The translations under genes were made by a program, and so were the position numbers. From Leptospira dzoumogneensis (GTDB lineage Bacteria; Spirochaetota; Leptospiria; Leptospirales; Leptospiraceae), in contig NZ_RQHS01000018.1 of assembly GCF_004770895.1 (NCBI RefSeq), positions 521,856-585,855 of the forward strand: 64,000 nucleotides of DNA, written 5' to 3'. The notes beneath the pieces were generated by a model that was given only the letters and a program-made list of their open reading frames with translations, had not been told where the DNA came from and made no database searches. Shown here piece by piece: positions 40,566 to 52,007 of the stretch (its first letter is position 1; the number at the start of each line of letters is the position of its first letter).

Positions 40566-41998
40566 GCGAATTCCTTCCCCAAACCGGCGAGATCAAATTA
40601 GGAGATGATGAACTCACTCCGAGACAGATCGTTTCCAAACTAGACGAACATATCATAGGACAAAAGAACGCCAAAAAAGCGGTTGCGATCGCACTTCGAA
40701 ACAGGACAAGACGCAGAAAACTAGATCCTGAATTAAGAGAGGAGATTTATCCTAAAAATATAATCATGATCGGGCCCACAGGAGTGGGAAAAACGGAGAT
40801 CGCAAGAAGACTTTCCAAACTATGCGGCGCTCCCTTCTTAAAAGTAGAAAGTACGAAATTTACGGAAGTAGGTTACGTAGGCAGAGACGTAGAAAGTATT
40901 ATTAGAGATCTTGCAATGGTTTCTCTGAATTTAGTGAAACAAGAATTCAGAAAAGAAGTAGAGGCAAAAGCCAAAGAAAGAGCGGAAGAAGCTCTGTTGG
41001 ATATACTACTTCCATTTCCGGCCAAAACTTCCATCGCAGATCCTCATCCACCTTCTATAGGATTTTCCACAAACGAAGCGGAAGAAGAGAGAGAGAAAAG
41101 ATTTTCCGAAACTCGTGAGACCATGAGAAAAAAACTAAAAACCGGAAAACTGAACGAACAAATTATAGAGATAGATATTCCACAGGCAGGCCCGCAGGGA
41201 CTTCCTATGCTGCAAGTATTCGGCGCAGGGAATATGGAAGATCTAGACAATCATATCCAAAATGTTTTAGGCGATCTAATGCCTAAAAAACAGAAAAAAA
41301 GAAAATTACCTATCACCGAAGCGCTCAAAGTTTTAGAAGAAGCGGAAGCAGAAAAACTTTTAGATCCGGACAAGGTACAAAGAGAAGCCCAAAAACGTGT
41401 AGAAGAAATGGGCATAGTTTTCTTAGACGAAATAGACAAGATCGCAAGCAGAGAAGGTAGAGCAGGCGCGGATGTTTCTAGAGAGGGAGTACAAAGAGAC
41501 TTACTTCCAATCGTAGAAGGTGCAACTGTAAACACTAAGATCGGCCCGATCGTAACGGATCATATTCTGTTTATCGCGGCGGGTGCATTCCATATGTCTA
41601 AACCTTCCGATCTTATCCCAGAATTACAGGGACGTTTTCCGATCCGAGTAGAGCTCGAAAAATTATCCATGGAAGATTTCGAAAAGATCTTAACCGCTCC
41701 TAGATCTTCTCTAGTCAAACAATACCAGGCATTACTCGAAACAGATGGGATCAAAATAGACTTCGCACCGGATGGGATCAAAGAGATCGCGAAGATGGCC
41801 TATGACATGAATGAAAAACATGAAAATATAGGCGCTCGCAGGCTAAACACCATCATGGAAAGACTCTTAGAAGATCTAAGCTTCGAAGGCCCGGATTTAC
41901 CGGAAGACCAGCGAAGCCTGACCATAGACAAAAAAGCAGTCGAATCCAAACTTAAAGGGATCGTAGAAGATAAAGACCTAAGCCGTTACATTTTATAA
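40562..41998 (+). CDS. hslU: ATP-dependent protease ATPase subunit HslU
   Basis: 478 residues. N domain ([23 protein letters not shown]), Walker [19 protein letters not shown] pore loop, an intermediate domain rich in charged helices, Walker [23 protein letters not shown] and [17 protein letters not shown] near the C-terminus. AAA+ unfoldase partner of HslV. Confidence 0.97.
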   Translation: MSEFLPQTGEIKLGDDELTPRQIVSKLDEHIIGQKNAKKAVAIALRNRTRRRKLDPELREEIYPKNIIMIGPTGVGKTEIARRLSKLCGAPFLKVESTKFTEVGYVGRDVESIIRDLAMVSLNLVKQEFRKEVEAKAKERAEEALLDILLPFPAKTSIADPHPPSIGFSTNEAEEEREKRFSETRETMRKKLKTGKLNEQIIEIDIPQAGPQGLPMLQVFGAGNMEDLDNHIQNVLGDLMPKKQKKRKLPITEALKVLEEAEAEKLLDPDKVQREAQKRVEEMGIVFLDEIDKIASREGRAGADVSREGVQRDLLPIVEGATVNTKIGPIVTDHILFIAAGAFHMSKPSDLIPELQGRFPIRVELEKLSMEDFEKILTAPRSSLVKQYQALLETDGIKIDFAPDGIKEIAKMAYDMNEKHENIGARRLNTIMERLLEDLSFEGPDLPEDQRSLTIDKKAVESKLKGIVEDKDLSRYIL

Positions 41999-42000
41999 AG

Positions 42001-42055
42001 TTCGCACGGAGAACACAGAGTTAAAGAGGCAAGAAAGCTCTGCGACTCCGCGTCT
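42001..42055. repeat. fragment of dispersed CACGGAG repeat
   Basis: TTCGCACGGAGAACACAGAG followed by CTCTGCGACTCCGCGTCTCT. The same words, in inverted order, fill the region at 21035-21255, so this is a second site of the same degraded element. Confidence 0.5.
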
Positions 42056-42889
42056 CTAAAACGCCATTTCGCGAAGAGCAGTTAAAGGATATCTCATATA
42101 CACAGTGGTAGTTCTGCTACCGGATGTAATGGTCAGAAGATCCAAAGGATTCAGACCCATAGTATAATAACCTTCGTCGATCATCGCGATCCCGAAACCC
42201 GCACTTTCTTTTTCGTCCAAAAATTCAGGACGGAAGAAGTCGGCGGAATTTCCTTGGTCGAACAATTCCTTATGACGAATACGGGATTCCTCTATCCTTC
42301 CAAAATCCATATTATGGATCGGAGAATCGTTACGGATCCTGAAATTCAGTTCGTCTTTGGTGATCTTGATCTTAACAGAAATTCGCATTCTGTTTTTCTT
42401 AAGTTTATAACGGATATCGGTGAGGAATTCCTTCTCTTCGTCTTTTAAGATCTGTTTTTTAGCACGGATCCTATCTTCTAATTGAAGAATGCTCTGTACC
42501 TGTCGTTTGATCTTATCCGGAACCACATATCGATGCATCGCGTCCCGGAGAGGAGAAGTATCCATGATGATCTCAAGCAGTTCTTCCGCTTCTTCTTGGG
42601 TCTCACCAAGCCTTTCTATTTTTTTCAGAAGTTCATCTCTGAAAATAATATGACGGATATTACCTTTGATCGCGTTTAATAATGCCTCCATCAGTCCGCT
42701 GAATAGATGAAATGCAGCGAGAGGGTTGGCACCGATCTCTTCTAAAAGACCGTTAACGAGTTCGGAAAGAATATCTCTGGTAGGTTTAGTTAGACCTTTC
42801 AGTTCTAAATGGAAGAATCTTCTCTGTTTGAGTTCTTCTATATTTTGGAGGATTTGAGCCCCTTTGAGGACAGATTTCTGGTTTGCCAT
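42056..42889 (-). CDS. GHKL-like ATPase-fold protein, unknown function
   Basis: 277 residues from ATG 42889 ([10 protein letters not shown]), chosen over the longer frame because the upstream part is not protein-like. Predicted soluble and helical in its first half. [10 protein letters not shown] resembles an N box and [17 protein letters not shown] a G box of GHKL ATPases, as in anti-sigma or histidine-kinase ATP-binding domains; there is no phosphoryl His domain. It may bind ATP or be a degenerate regulator. Divergent from the lipoyl-domain gene. Confidence 0.6.
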   Translation of the reverse strand: MANQKSVLKGAQILQNIEELKQRRFFHLELKGLTKPTRDILSELVNGLLEEIGANPLAAFHLFSGLMEALLNAIKGNIRHIIFRDELLKKIERLGETQEEAEELLEIIMDTSPLRDAMHRYVVPDKIKRQVQSILQLEDRIRAKKQILKDEEKEFLTDIRYKLKKNRMRISVKIKITKDELNFRIRNDSPIHNMDFGRIEESRIRHKELFDQGNSADFFRPEFLDEKESAGFGIAMIDEGYYTMGLNPLDLLTITSGSRTTTVYMRYPLTALREMAF

Positions 42890-42958
42890 AGGAGGGAACT
42901 TAGAAAATTTAGTACAGGTTGGCTTGTGGACTCTATACGGCAAGCTGGTTTTAGAGAG

Positions 42959-43219
42959 ATGGCATCAAAAACCGAAGATTTCGAACTGATCACTCCCGAC
43001 TTGGGAGACACCGACAAAATCGAACTAGTTCGATGGAATTTTCAGTTGGGAGACAGGATCAATGAAGGTTCGGAAGTCTGCGAATTAGTCACAGACAAAG
43101 CTTCCTTTCCGATGGAATCACCGATTAACGGAATATTAGCGAGAATCGACAGAGAGAAAGGTTCCATCATCAAAAAAGGAGAAATTTTGGGAATGATCCG
43201 GAGGAATGTTTCCGAGTGA
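42959..43219 (+). CDS. free-standing lipoyl/biotinyl domain protein
   Basis: 86 residues from ATG 42959. It is a single lipoyl-type hammerhead domain: [20 protein letters not shown] then [16 protein letters not shown], in which the Lys is the expected attachment site, and [14 protein letters not shown]. The DKA context is that of lipoyl domains of 2-oxoacid dehydrogenase E2. No enzyme for it lies beside it, so the partner is unknown. The stop overlaps the next start (GTGA). Confidence 0.8.
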   Translation: MASKTEDFELITPDLGDTDKIELVRWNFQLGDRINEGSEVCELVTDKASFPMESPINGILARIDREKGSIIKKGEILGMIRRNVSE

Positions 43220-44118
43220 AATTGGTCCATTTATCGGACCTGCATTTTCCCGTAGAACTTCCTTTCACTAGTCTGAAGGGCAAGATGATCCCGGGATATT
43301 TAAACTATACCTTTCGGCGTAGGAAAAAATATCCGATCTCTCTCTGGAATGCAATCGTTCGAAAAGTAAAATCCCTCAATCCGGATGCGATCGTTATCTC
43401 CGGAGACATCACAAACGTATCTCATTGGAAAGAATACGACGAGTCCAAAAAGATCCTAGAGCCCGTACTCGGCGACAAAACATTCATGATCCCAGGAAAT
43501 CATGATCGTTATACGGATCTAGCCGCAGGAAAAAAAGGATCAGATCTTCCTTATTACGAAAAATTTTTCTCTCCTTGGATGGGAGAAAGTATCCCACTTC
43601 AAAACGGCTATCTTCGGATCAAAAAAATAGGAAAACTAGCTCTCGTAGGCTGGGACTCTAATATGCCACTCTCCGTATTAAACGCATACGGATACGTAGG
43701 GGAAGAAATAGTACATTCTACATTGGAATATTTGGAAAAAGAAAAACTGGATCAGTACATTCTGATCTGCCATCATCCCATCTGGAATCCTCCGGAACGC
43801 CAGGAAAGCTCCGGTCATAAAATGAAAAACAGGGAAGAAATCGCGGAAATTCTGAAAAAAAGGCCACCTTTAGCCTATTTGCACGGTCATGTACATACGA
43901 ACTGGGTCAAATATCCGGATCCACAAAAACCATACTATGTGATCAATTCCGCATCCAGTACAAGGATCTCAGACCAAAAACACCAAAGCGGTTTCCATCT
44001 GATGGAATGGAACAAAACGGAATTAAATATCAAAAGATTCTCTTTTTCTAATGAAGAAGGTGAATTCACAGAAACACAAACGATCTCATACCAAGAAAAG
44101 GAAACAAATGGCCGGTAA
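43216..44118 (+). CDS. calcineurin-like metallophosphoesterase
   Basis: 300 residues from GTG 43216. Metal-binding motifs in order: [27 protein letters not shown] and HGHVHTNW. The family covers cAMP, lipid-A and other phosphoesterases, so the substrate is open. Sits between the lipoyl gene and apbC with overlaps at both ends. Confidence 0.9.
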   Translation: MKLVHLSDLHFPVELPFTSLKGKMIPGYLNYTFRRRKKYPISLWNAIVRKVKSLNPDAIVISGDITNVSHWKEYDESKKILEPVLGDKTFMIPGNHDRYTDLAAGKKGSDLPYYEKFFSPWMGESIPLQNGYLRIKKIGKLALVGWDSNMPLSVLNAYGYVGEEIVHSTLEYLEKEKLDQYILICHHPIWNPPERQESSGHKMKNREEIAEILKKRPPLAYLHGHVHTNWVKYPDPQKPYYVINSASSTRISDQKHQSGFHLMEWNKTELNIKRFSFSNEEGEFTETQTISYQEKETNGR

Positions 44119-45154
44119 ACTCCAACCAATCGATATCCAAAGAGAACTCACAAAGATCAAACATCCGGAACTAAAAAAAGACATAGTGTCTCTAGGAATG
44201 ATCGGTTCTCTTGAAATAGGAGAAGAAGAAACAAGTATCCTAGTCAAAACTCCTAGTCAGGACAGAAGGGTACAGATCGGATTAGAAGCACAGATCCGTC
44301 AGACACTTTCTAAAAAAGAAGGAGTCGGAAAAGTAAAGATCAAGTTCGAAGTAGATCCTAAAATGGCCTTGGATGATTCCAATAAGATCCTCGGGGTCAA
44401 AAAGGTAATCGCGATCGGTTCCGGAAAAGGCGGGGTAGGAAAATCCACAGTCACGGTAAACCTTGCATCTGCAGCAGCTGCGATGGGATACAAAGTGGGA
44501 GTGATGGATGCGGATATCTACGGACCTTCTATCGGAAAAATGTTCGGAGTAAACGGCAAGGTCGCTCTCAAAGCGGAAGAAGATAAAATTTATCCATTAG
44601 AAAAAGACGGGCTGAAGATCATCTCCTTCTCCTTTTTAATAGAAGAGAAACAACCTGTAGTATGGCGGGGGCCAATGCTTGGAAAAGCAGTGGAACAATT
44701 TTTATACGATATCGTCTGGGGAGAACTAGACTTCTTATTCATAGATCTTCCACCGGGAACAGGAGACGTACAATTATCTCTTGCTCAGCTCATAGATTTA
44801 GACGGTGCAATTTTGGTGACCACACCACAAACAGTAGCACTTTTAGATGCAAATAGAGCCGCATCCATGTTCCAACAAGTCAAAGTACCGATACTAGGTG
44901 TAGTGGAGAATATGAGTGAATTTGTGTGTCCAAATTGTGGACATGCTTCCGCGATTTTTTCCAAGGGCGGAGGTCAAAAATTAGCTGATTCTGCCGATAC
45001 AAAATTCCTGGGAGGGGTCCCACTTACTATGGATGTAATGAGCGCTGGAGAAGCTGGAAAACCGCTGGTTTTTCAAGAACCAGAGGGAATTATCGCAAAA
45101 TCCTATAAAAACATACTCCAAAACCTGGCTGAAGAGATAAAAAAGTGGGAATAA
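44108..45154 (+). CDS. apbC: Mrp/ApbC family iron-sulfur carrier ATPase
   Basis: 348 residues from ATG 44108; the frame is open upstream but that part overlaps the phosphoesterase. N-terminal MIP18/DUF59 domain ([22 protein letters not shown]) and P-loop domain with deviant Walker [39 protein letters not shown] and a C-terminal CPNC metal-binding pair. It carries Fe-S clusters to target apoproteins. Confidence 0.93.
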   Translation: MAGKLQPIDIQRELTKIKHPELKKDIVSLGMIGSLEIGEEETSILVKTPSQDRRVQIGLEAQIRQTLSKKEGVGKVKIKFEVDPKMALDDSNKILGVKKVIAIGSGKGGVGKSTVTVNLASAAAAMGYKVGVMDADIYGPSIGKMFGVNGKVALKAEEDKIYPLEKDGLKIISFSFLIEEKQPVVWRGPMLGKAVEQFLYDIVWGELDFLFIDLPPGTGDVQLSLAQLIDLDGAILVTTPQTVALLDANRAASMFQQVKVPILGVVENMSEFVCPNCGHASAIFSKGGGQKLADSADTKFLGGVPLTMDVMSAGEAGKPLVFQEPEGIIAKSYKNILQNLAEEIKKWE

Positions 45155-45194
45155 TACTCTGGGGCCAGTCAGTTAGTACAGAGGGAGGCACACC

Positions 45195-45878
45195 GTGAAG
45201 TTCGAAAAAGGCACAGAGAAGAATCCATCCGGAAACCTCATAGTATATTGCAACGTTGTTGGAGAAAACCCGCTGTTTCCGGGCGGTAAAATTATCGCTT
45301 CCAACGTAGTGGTTAGTTTCCTCCGGATCGGAGAGAACTTTCCTGTTGTAACATTTCCTCCTGTCTCCCTGGACAGTTACGAAGATCTAAAAAGGATCAT
45401 CACAGATCATTACGACAAGTATGATGTGGTAAAGATCAAAGACTTCGAAATGCCGGCAGGCCAAGAAGACTCCAATTCTTATATCAAAGAAAGAATGGAT
45501 CATTTTGAGAACGTAGTCATTCGATACGTAGAACTATGTAAGAATAGAGAAGGTGGATCTTTCCCTGTTCAAGAAAAAGAACCGGAAGGTGTTAGAGATT
45601 ATCTGGATGCCTTAGCAAATCTTTCTTTAAAAGTGAGACGTTCCAGCGGGATCGCGAGAGAGGCTTCTCTTCTCCATATGGAAAGACTGGTAGAAACTTT
45701 TTCCGGAAAACACCCTGAGTTCGATCTTCATAATTTCCGCAAGGCTCTAGAAGTTCCAGGCCAAACCGGAGAAGAATTAGTCGGATTATATCTCCAAAAA
45801 TTCAACGCTATCTCTTACGAAAGATATGAAGATGCTTCCGATCTGAATAAAAAGATCCAAGCAATAGAAGCAGTTTAA
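45195..45878 (+). CDS. conserved hypothetical protein, 227 aa
   Basis: GTG start at 45195 preceded by GGGAGG. No signal peptide or membrane helix. A beta-rich first half ([30 protein letters not shown]) is followed by a helical second half ([21 protein letters not shown]). I recognise no domain; a soluble cytoplasmic protein is expected. Followed by a terminator. Confidence 0.7.
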   Translation: MKFEKGTEKNPSGNLIVYCNVVGENPLFPGGKIIASNVVVSFLRIGENFPVVTFPPVSLDSYEDLKRIITDHYDKYDVVKIKDFEMPAGQEDSNSYIKERMDHFENVVIRYVELCKNREGGSFPVQEKEPEGVRDYLDALANLSLKVRRSSGIAREASLLHMERLVETFSGKHPEFDLHNFRKALEVPGQTGEELVGLYLQKFNAISYERYEDASDLNKKIQAIEAV

Positions 45879-45892
45879 TCCTTAAAAAATTC

Positions 45893-45912
45893 GGGGCCTC
45901 TCGGTCCCGGAT
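45893..45912 (+). terminator. hairpin after the 45195 gene
   Basis: CGGGGCC pairs with GGTCCCG across a 4-base loop (one G-T pair), followed by a T-rich stretch. It may also serve the convergent ubiX transcript. Confidence 0.55.
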
Positions 45913-45939
45913 GTTTCTTTATTTCCTGCCTTTCACTTT

Positions 45940-46563
45940 TTAGTCTTTTTCCGGGCTCCAGCGTGGATATAGATCTAACTCTCTTCCTAAAAGCCTGAAA
46001 ATCCTAGTAGCCATAAAATCTCCCAGGTCTTCTAAACTTTGAGGCATTTGGTAAAAACCGGGAGAAGCAGGAGCGATGATCGCACCTGCATCATGAAGAG
46101 CTAACATATTCTCCAAATGGATCCGATTATAAGGAGTTTCCCTGGGAACTAAGATCAGCTTTCTTCTTTCCTTTAAGGTTACGTCAGCCGCTCTTTCAAT
46201 TAAATTTTCAGTGATACCTGTACGAATTGCAGCAACGGTTTTCATAGAGCAGGGTAGTACAACCATCCCATCCCAAATATTAGAACCGGAAGCAATATCA
46301 GCTCCTATATCTTCGAATTTCCTGAGATGGAATTTATGATTTTGTTTAGGATCCCATTTTTTACGTACAAACTCCAGGACATCTTCTCCTGTTTGAACAT
46401 TTGCCTCATATTCTTCTTTAAAAACTCGAATAGCAGCCGGGCTTGGAACGAACCAAGTTTCTCCCGGAATTTCCATAAGTGCTTTTAAAAATCTGGCAGC
46501 ATAAATGGAACCGCTTGCCCCAGCCATTGCAAGTACCAGTCTTAACGGTTTATCCTCGTTCAT
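45940..46563 (-). CDS. ubiX: UbiX-family flavin prenyltransferase
   Basis: 207 residues. Typical UbiX pattern: [75 protein letters not shown]. It makes the prenylated FMN used by UbiD-type decarboxylases in quinone synthesis. It is two bases from the UbiA-type prenyltransferase gene, so the pair serves quinone synthesis. No ubiD-like gene in this window. Confidence 0.93.
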   Translation of the reverse strand: MNEDKPLRLVLAMAGASGSIYAARFLKALMEIPGETWFVPSPAAIRVFKEEYEANVQTGEDVLEFVRKKWDPKQNHKFHLRKFEDIGADIASGSNIWDGMVVLPCSMKTVAAIRTGITENLIERAADVTLKERRKLILVPRETPYNRIHLENMLALHDAGAIIAPASPGFYQMPQSLEDLGDFMATRIFRLLGRELDLYPRWSPEKD

Positions 46564-46564
46564 C

Positions 46565-47473
46565 TTATAACCTGGAAAATAAAGAAACTAGGCTCAGGCC
46601 CTTCTCCGCCAGAATTCCTAAAAAGATCACAAGAGAGATCCAAGAATGGATCTGATAAAAGCCAGGCGGAAAATTTCCGTCCTTGTTCTCGGAAGCAATC
46701 TTTTGTTCTCTAAAAAGTAAATATGCTACAAATATTAAAAACGCCCAGAAAGCACCCTGGAAACCTGCATACCAGGCTGCAACTGCCAGAAAGGAAATAG
46801 AAAGAATATGAGAAATTCTTGATATTATAAAAGAATTTTTTTCTCCAAAACGAACAGGAACAGAATGTAGTCCTTCTTTTTTATCAAATTCCCTATCCTG
46901 TAGAGCATACAAAATATCGAATCCTGCCAGATTGAATGCCAACCCCAAAGTCCAAAATCCTGCGATCCAGGAAAATTCTTCTCTGATAGCGATCCAAGTT
47001 GCAAGAGGAGCAAGTCCGATCGTCAATCCCAGATAAAAATGGCATAAAAAAGTAAAACGTTTTGTATAAGAATAAGTTAATAGAAGAAATAGAGTAGGGA
47101 AAGAAAGATAAAAGGAAAGTGGATTTAAGAACCAACTCCCTATAAAAAATACTAAAGAAGCTCCTATGATAAATATCACCGCCATAAAATCCGAGATCTG
47201 ACCGCTAGGGATCTCTCTATTAGCAGTTCTCGGATTTTTAGCGTCGATCTTACGATCCGCCCATCTATTAAATCCCATGGCAGAACTTCTTGCACCCACC
47301 ATACAGACTAAGATCCAAATCAATTTTTGACCTATAACGGAAAGTGAAAGTGCAGGTTCTTGTAAGATCGCGAGAACGAATGCAATCCCCGCAAATGGAA
47401 GAGCGAATAAAGTATGGGAGAATTTTATAAAACGACCGTATTTGCCTAGAGCAGCAAGAGTATTGGAAGCCAT
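46565..47473 (-). CDS. UbiA-family polyprenyltransferase (quinone synthesis)
   Basis: 302 residues with 7-9 membrane helices. First motif [20 protein letters not shown] and second motif [20 protein letters not shown] hold the Asp-rich Mg-prenyl-diphosphate sites. The variant fits the UbiA-like enzyme of bacteria that use the futalosine menaquinone route (MqnP-type) as well as ubiquinone UbiA. The sequence alone does not choose between them. Confidence 0.9.
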   Translation of the reverse strand: MASNTLAALGKYGRFIKFSHTLFALPFAGIAFVLAILQEPALSLSVIGQKLIWILVCMVGARSSAMGFNRWADRKIDAKNPRTANREIPSGQISDFMAVIFIIGASLVFFIGSWFLNPLSFYLSFPTLFLLLTYSYTKRFTFLCHFYLGLTIGLAPLATWIAIREEFSWIAGFWTLGLAFNLAGFDILYALQDREFDKKEGLHSVPVRFGEKNSFIISRISHILSISFLAVAAWYAGFQGAFWAFLIFVAYLLFREQKIASENKDGNFPPGFYQIHSWISLVIFLGILAEKGLSLVSLFSRL

Positions 47474-47574
47474 CAGAGGAAGTCTTATAGAATACTGTTA
47501 GTTAGAAAGCAGATTTTTTAGGACCAAAACGAAAATGGATGATTTTTTGACCTCCCGAAGAAATCCTCGTATCT

Positions 47575-48234
47575 ATGATCCAAAATACGGATACCAAGCC
47601 AAATCCAAACGTTTCTTCCGAGGAAATTGATTCTCTATTAACAGAGATAGTATCTTCTACCGAACTACATTTTAAATGGTTAAATACACTTTCACTTTTG
47701 GAACATATCGGTTCTCGTAAGATCCATACAAGCCAATCGGGGCCGTCGCTCTCCGAAATGGTTTTAAGACATGCTTCCGAAGAAGCAAGACATGCAGCTT
47801 ATTTTAAAAAATTAGCATTAAAAGTAAAACCTGAAGCAACTCAAAACTTCGAAAAGGATTCTTTACTCTGTGGATTCTCCGCAATTTCCTATTTCCAAAA
47901 ATTAGACCTTTCCGTGGAGAGATCCTTTGGATCGGAAAATTTTCCAAAACATACTAAATCATTTCTCTGCTATCTATATGTAACAAAATTAATAGAAGAA
48001 AGAGCAGGTCTGGTCTACGAAACATACGACCAGATTTTGGACCAAAAGAATATCGGAATTTCCATAAAAGGGATCATCAAAGAAGAAGAGTCACATCTTT
48101 CTGAAATGGATTCTAAACTTTCCGAAATGGATCCTAAATTCGGATCCAGAACATTAGAATTTAGGGAAAAAGAACAAAAACTTTTCCAAAAGTACTTTCA
48201 AAATTTAAGAAAAGAAGTTTTTCAATACTCTTAA
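47575..48234 (+). CDS. ferritin-like di-iron fold protein, unknown function
   Basis: 219 residues, all-helical. Four helices carry metal-ligand-like motifs: LNTLSLLEHIG, HASEEARHAAYF (ExxRH), EERAGLVYE and EEESHLSEMD (ExxxH). This is the pattern of ferritin-like or diiron oxidase folds. I do not recognise the subfamily; it could be a COG-type ferritin-like oxygenase. Five bases before the next gene, so probably cotranscribed with it. Confidence 0.65.
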   Translation: MIQNTDTKPNPNVSSEEIDSLLTEIVSSTELHFKWLNTLSLLEHIGSRKIHTSQSGPSLSEMVLRHASEEARHAAYFKKLALKVKPEATQNFEKDSLLCGFSAISYFQKLDLSVERSFGSENFPKHTKSFLCYLYVTKLIEERAGLVYETYDQILDQKNIGISIKGIIKEEESHLSEMDSKLSEMDPKFGSRTLEFREKEQKLFQKYFQNLRKEVFQYS

Positions 48235-48238
48235 TCAA

Positions 48239-49207
48239 ATGAATTTTATCCCGAAATTCGAGATCAAAAAACTAGGTGCGCTGATTCTTTTAATTGGCCT
48301 AGTTCTTTTAGGACCTTCTTTACAGACCCAGTCTTCTCCTACGGAAAGAAAAGATTCTCCGATAGGACTTGTGGTGTATTGCCCTTTGCAGTCTGAGAAA
48401 GAAACTCCATTTGATTTCGAAAGAACCTTGGGCCTTTGGTATAAAAGGTATAAACAACAAAAGACCCAAGAAGGTGGAGGAGCAATTTTACTCGTCTCCG
48501 CTCCTTATTTGCCTAAAACCTCGGACGAAATTGAAAGACTAAAAAAAAGTCTCGGGGCAGAGATCATATTCACTGGTCATCATTCTGTTGTTCCTAAAAA
48601 GGAAATTACTGGACCTTCTAATAAAAAAGTTAAAAAGAAGAAGGTTATAAAGAAAAAAAAGAAACCTGCTGCGGAACCGAAAGTTTCCAAAAAGAAAAAA
48701 GGTAAGAAGAAGGCAGCAAAACTTTCCGCCAAAGCCCAACCGGTAATTCCACCTGGAATTTTAACGATTAAAGAAGAAGGTGGACTTAACTTTGTATTCT
48801 ATTCTCCTTCTCCAGAATCATTACAAGCTGATGAAAAAAATCAATCTTCCTGGATTGCGGATTTTAAAACCCAATTCTCTAAAACTTTCGAATCCCAAAT
48901 ATTTCATTTTTTACTCGCACAAGATCCGAGCGAAAAACCGAAAGAAGATCCGAATCCGATCGCAGAAGGATTGTCTAATTTCAAAAAGGAACTTTCTGAC
49001 ACTTTACCTTCTATCGTTCTACTATCTTCTCCAAGGGCTTTGCGTTTTTTTAATGGAGAGTATAGTTTCGGATGTGGAGCAACTCCTGATTCTTTAAAGA
49101 TCAGCGTTTTAGAGTTATTTTTTAGGAACGGAAGACTGATCCGGATCAACGAAGAAGTCCAGACCTTAAATTCCAAAGAATCCAATAAGTCCTGGATCCT
49201 GGAATAA
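48239..49207 (+). CDS. signal-anchored Lys-rich protein, unknown function
   Basis: 322 residues. An N-terminal hydrophobic segment (LGALILLIGLVLLGPSLQTQ) is followed by an alpha/beta domain (PIGLVVYCPLQSEKE) interrupted by a Lys-rich stretch of about 50 residues (48590-48740, including KKKKVIKKKKK) and then a C-terminal domain (SIVLLSSPRALRFFNGEYSF). The Lys-rich insert resembles those of DNA- or polyanion-binding proteins. No family recognised. Confidence 0.65.
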   Translation: MNFIPKFEIKKLGALILLIGLVLLGPSLQTQSSPTERKDSPIGLVVYCPLQSEKETPFDFERTLGLWYKRYKQQKTQEGGGAILLVSAPYLPKTSDEIERLKKSLGAEIIFTGHHSVVPKKEITGPSNKKVKKKKVIKKKKKPAAEPKVSKKKKGKKKAAKLSAKAQPVIPPGILTIKEEGGLNFVFYSPSPESLQADEKNQSSWIADFKTQFSKTFESQIFHFLLAQDPSEKPKEDPNPIAEGLSNFKKELSDTLPSIVLLSSPRALRFFNGEYSFGCGATPDSLKISVLELFFRNGRLIRINEEVQTLNSKESNKSWILE

Positions 49208-49275
49208 AAACTTCTTATTCTATTCTGTAAATCTAAACGAATTTACAGATTCTCTTTCTTCCAAAAATTGACTGT

Positions 49276-50373
49276 ATGAGCTTGAATTGCGGGATCGTAG
49301 GACTTCCAAACGTAGGAAAATCAACCATATTTAACGCATTGACCAAGGCCGGTGCCGAAATGCAAAACTATCCGTTTTGTACGATCGAACCGAACAAGGG
49401 AATTGTAGAAGTTCCGGATATAAGACTGGACAGGCTCGTAGAACTTTATAAACCCCAAAAGAAAATTCCCGCAATCATGGAATTTGTGGATATAGCAGGA
49501 CTTGTAAAAGGTGCAAGCCAAGGGGAAGGCCTTGGAAATAAATTTCTTTCTCATATCCGCGAAGTAGACGCGATCTGCCATGTGGTACGTGCATTCGAAG
49601 ACGAGAATATCACCCATGTTCACGGCAAAATCGATCCGGTAGAAGACGCTCAAGTAGTTACAATGGAACTTATTTTTGCGGATTTGGAATCGGTTGAAAA
49701 ACAGTACCAAAAAATTTCCAGGAACGCGAAAGCAGGAAATAAAGAAGCGCAAGAAGCCTCTGCCGTTTTAGATAAGATCATGGCCGTTTTGAAAGAAGGA
49801 AAACCGGCAAGGCTTGCTGATATCAAACCGGAAGAACAAAAGCTAGTCAAAACATTCAACCTGATCACTTCCAAACCGGTTTTGTATGTGGCAAATATCA
49901 CCGATAAGGCGGCGATCGCGAAAGAAAATCCGATCGTTGAATCCGTAAAAAAAATGGCCCAGGCAGAAGGAGCGGAAGTAGTTACTCTCTGCGGAAAATT
50001 CGAAGAAGAAATTTCGGGCCTAAGTAAAGAAGAACAATTAGAATTCTTAAGTGAGATCGGAGAAACAAGCAGCGGACTTGATAGAATGATCCAAGCTGCC
50101 TATAAACTTCTGGGACTTGTAACATTCTTCACAGCCGGCGAAGTGGAAGCAAGAGCCTGGACCACAGGTGTGGGAAGCACCGGACCGATCGCCGCTTCCG
50201 TAATCCATTCAGACTTTGAAAAAGGTTTCGTTCGAGCGGAAGTAATGAAATTCGAAGACCTGGACAGAACAGGAAGCCCGAACAAAGTAAAAGAAGAGGG
50301 TAAACTCAGGATAGAAGGAAAAGAATATATCGTCCAAGACGGAGACGTTATTTTCTTTAGAGTAAACGCTTAA
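49276..50373 (+). CDS. ychF: redox-regulated ATPase YchF (Obg-like)
   Basis: 365 residues. G1 [13 protein letters not shown]3 [19 protein letters not shown], the YchF-type NxxE-like region and the C-terminal TGS domain ([19 protein letters not shown] ... [14 protein letters not shown]). A ribosome-linked ATPase. It ends overlapping the regulator at 50370 on the other strand. Confidence 0.96.
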   Translation: MSLNCGIVGLPNVGKSTIFNALTKAGAEMQNYPFCTIEPNKGIVEVPDIRLDRLVELYKPQKKIPAIMEFVDIAGLVKGASQGEGLGNKFLSHIREVDAICHVVRAFEDENITHVHGKIDPVEDAQVVTMELIFADLESVEKQYQKISRNAKAGNKEAQEASAVLDKIMAVLKEGKPARLADIKPEEQKLVKTFNLITSKPVLYVANITDKAAIAKENPIVESVKKMAQAEGAEVVTLCGKFEEEISGLSKEEQLEFLSEIGETSSGLDRMIQAAYKLLGLVTFFTAGEVEARAWTTGVGSTGPIAASVIHSDFEKGFVRAEVMKFEDLDRTGSPNKVKEEGKLRIEGKEYIVQDGDVIFFRVNA

Positions 50374-52007
50374 GCACGTTTGCCGCTGCTTTCTTTACGA
50401 TAAGAATTCGGATTGGTTCCTGTTAATTTTTTGAATTCCAAATAGAATGCCGATCTGGAACTAAATCCTGCTTTTGCACCTATCTCTGTCGTGTTCTCAT
50501 CCGGGAACTCATTCAATAAAATTTTAGCTTCTTCTACTCTATATTGATTGATTAGAGATGGGAAATTTGTTTTGAATTCGGTATTGATCAACTCTGAAAG
50601 CTGATGGATCGTGATCCCAAGTTCTTTTGCCATATGTTCTTCTTTTAAAGACTTGGTCAGATAAATTTTTTCTTTTTCCAATAAGGATTCTATCTTAAGT
50701 ACAAAATCTTTCACATCCAAGGAAGAAAGATGGGTTTTACGATTGGAACCTTCTTCTTCTTTTCTTCTCAATATCTCTCTGGATAATAAGGATACGAATA
50801 CAGTGAGAGGAGGCAGGTAATACAATACTCCAAACACAGCCATTCTATTATAAGGATAGAAGTCGAAATGGAAAATTGTTTTGTATAGATCCAGAAGGAG
50901 GAAAATTCCCCAAACGGAGATAAAGAACATTTCATAGACTGTATTATTCCGTATGGAAGAAATATGGGTCTTTCCGAAATAGAATAACATACATCCGTAA
51001 TTCAGTACTAAAACCAAGATCCTATGATCGTACCAGAATTGGTAAAGCGGTATCAAAGGATATAAGATCCCCGCAAAACATACCAGCCAGAAGAATGGAG
51101 ATCTATAGACCACACCCGAATTTTCCTTATTCCAAGCGGCCAAATAGAAGAAGAAGACTATATGTGTGATCCCCAAAAATAGGAAATAATTATGACGAAA
51201 TAGATTGTTTTCATTTCCTACGATGGATGCGAATTCTTTACCATGTAGAAAATAGAGTGTGGCTGCCACGGCGGTTAAGTGCAGAGGCAAGGCCAAAAAC
51301 AAAACTTTTCTGGATTTAAAATACAGATATAAATTATAACCAAAGGCCAAAAACAACACGAATCCTACGCTCAAAAATAGAACTGACCTAAGTCTTACGA
51401 TTACCATATAATCATCTTCCGATAATAATCGAACCGGATAATTAATGTCCTCGTTAGATAATACGTAAAGGTAGAAGGTCCTTTCTTCCTTAGGCTCTAA
51501 ACGTATATTAAAATGGGGAAGTGGAGAAATAAAATCGTTCCAGATCGGATCCAGATCGTAACCTGCAAATCCTGCCTCAAAATTTCCCTTGGAATCCACG
51601 GAGCAAAGTTCCGCATCCGGAACATTTAACCAAAGTAATGCCAAGGTCCTGTGAAGTTGCTCTTTTCCATCATTTGCAAGCCTGAATCTGAGCCAATTTC
51701 CGGATTGGCTTCTTTTTAAACGTAGTACATTCCCGGTATTATGATGCCATTCCAGCTGATGGAGAGAGGAGATCGTTTCCGGTTTACAATGTCGGTACTG
51801 GTATCCTCTGTATCTGTATTCCATTTTTGAACTGATATTTTCTACAGGGGAAGAAGGGTTCAGTCGAATGATATCCGCAGTGGGAAGAGTAGGCGCCGCG
51901 CTTAAATTTGCTCCGGTACCGGTAACACCCAAGAAGAATAAAATCAGAAATCGAAAATAGATATTAGAGGAGAATGGATTTCGGATTCTATAACTGGATT
52001 GTTTCAT
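50370..52007 (-). CDS. membrane-bound AraC-family regulator with 7TM-DISM sensor
   Basis: 545 residues. A signal peptide or first helix ([18 protein letters not shown]) precedes a periplasmic DISM extracellular domain (about 60-190, [20 protein letters not shown] ... [20 protein letters not shown]), then about seven membrane helices (200-400), and a C-terminal AraC HTH ([20 protein letters not shown] ... [20 protein letters not shown]). It reads as a one-component sensor that acts on DNA from the membrane. Divergent from sbtA over a 522-base gap with a palindrome, so it is the first candidate regulator of the carbon module. Confidence 0.87.
   Translation of the reverse strand: MKQSSYRIRNPFSSNIYFRFLILFFLGVTGTGANLSAAPTLPTADIIRLNPSSPVENISSKMEYRYRGYQYRHCKPETISSLHQLEWHHNTGNVLRLKRSQSGNWLRFRLANDGKEQLHRTLALLWLNVPDAELCSVDSKGNFEAGFAGYDLDPIWNDFISPLPHFNIRLEPKEERTFYLYVLSNEDINYPVRLLSEDDYMVIVRLRSVLFLSVGFVLFLAFGYNLYLYFKSRKVLFLALPLHLTAVAATLYFLHGKEFASIVGNENNLFRHNYFLFLGITHIVFFFYLAAWNKENSGVVYRSPFFWLVCFAGILYPLIPLYQFWYDHRILVLVLNYGCMLFYFGKTHISSIRNNTVYEMFFISVWGIFLLLDLYKTIFHFDFYPYNRMAVFGVLYYLPPLTVFVSLLSREILRRKEEEGSNRKTHLSSLDVKDFVLKIESLLEKEKIYLTKSLKEEHMAKELGITIHQLSELINTEFKTNFPSLINQYRVEEAKILLNEFPDENTTEIGAKAGFSSRSAFYLEFKKLTGTNPNSYRKESSGKRA

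Noticed and set aside
40204..40674. 156-codon minus-strand frame across hslV/hslU
   Set aside because: Antisense shadow of two firmly identified genes.
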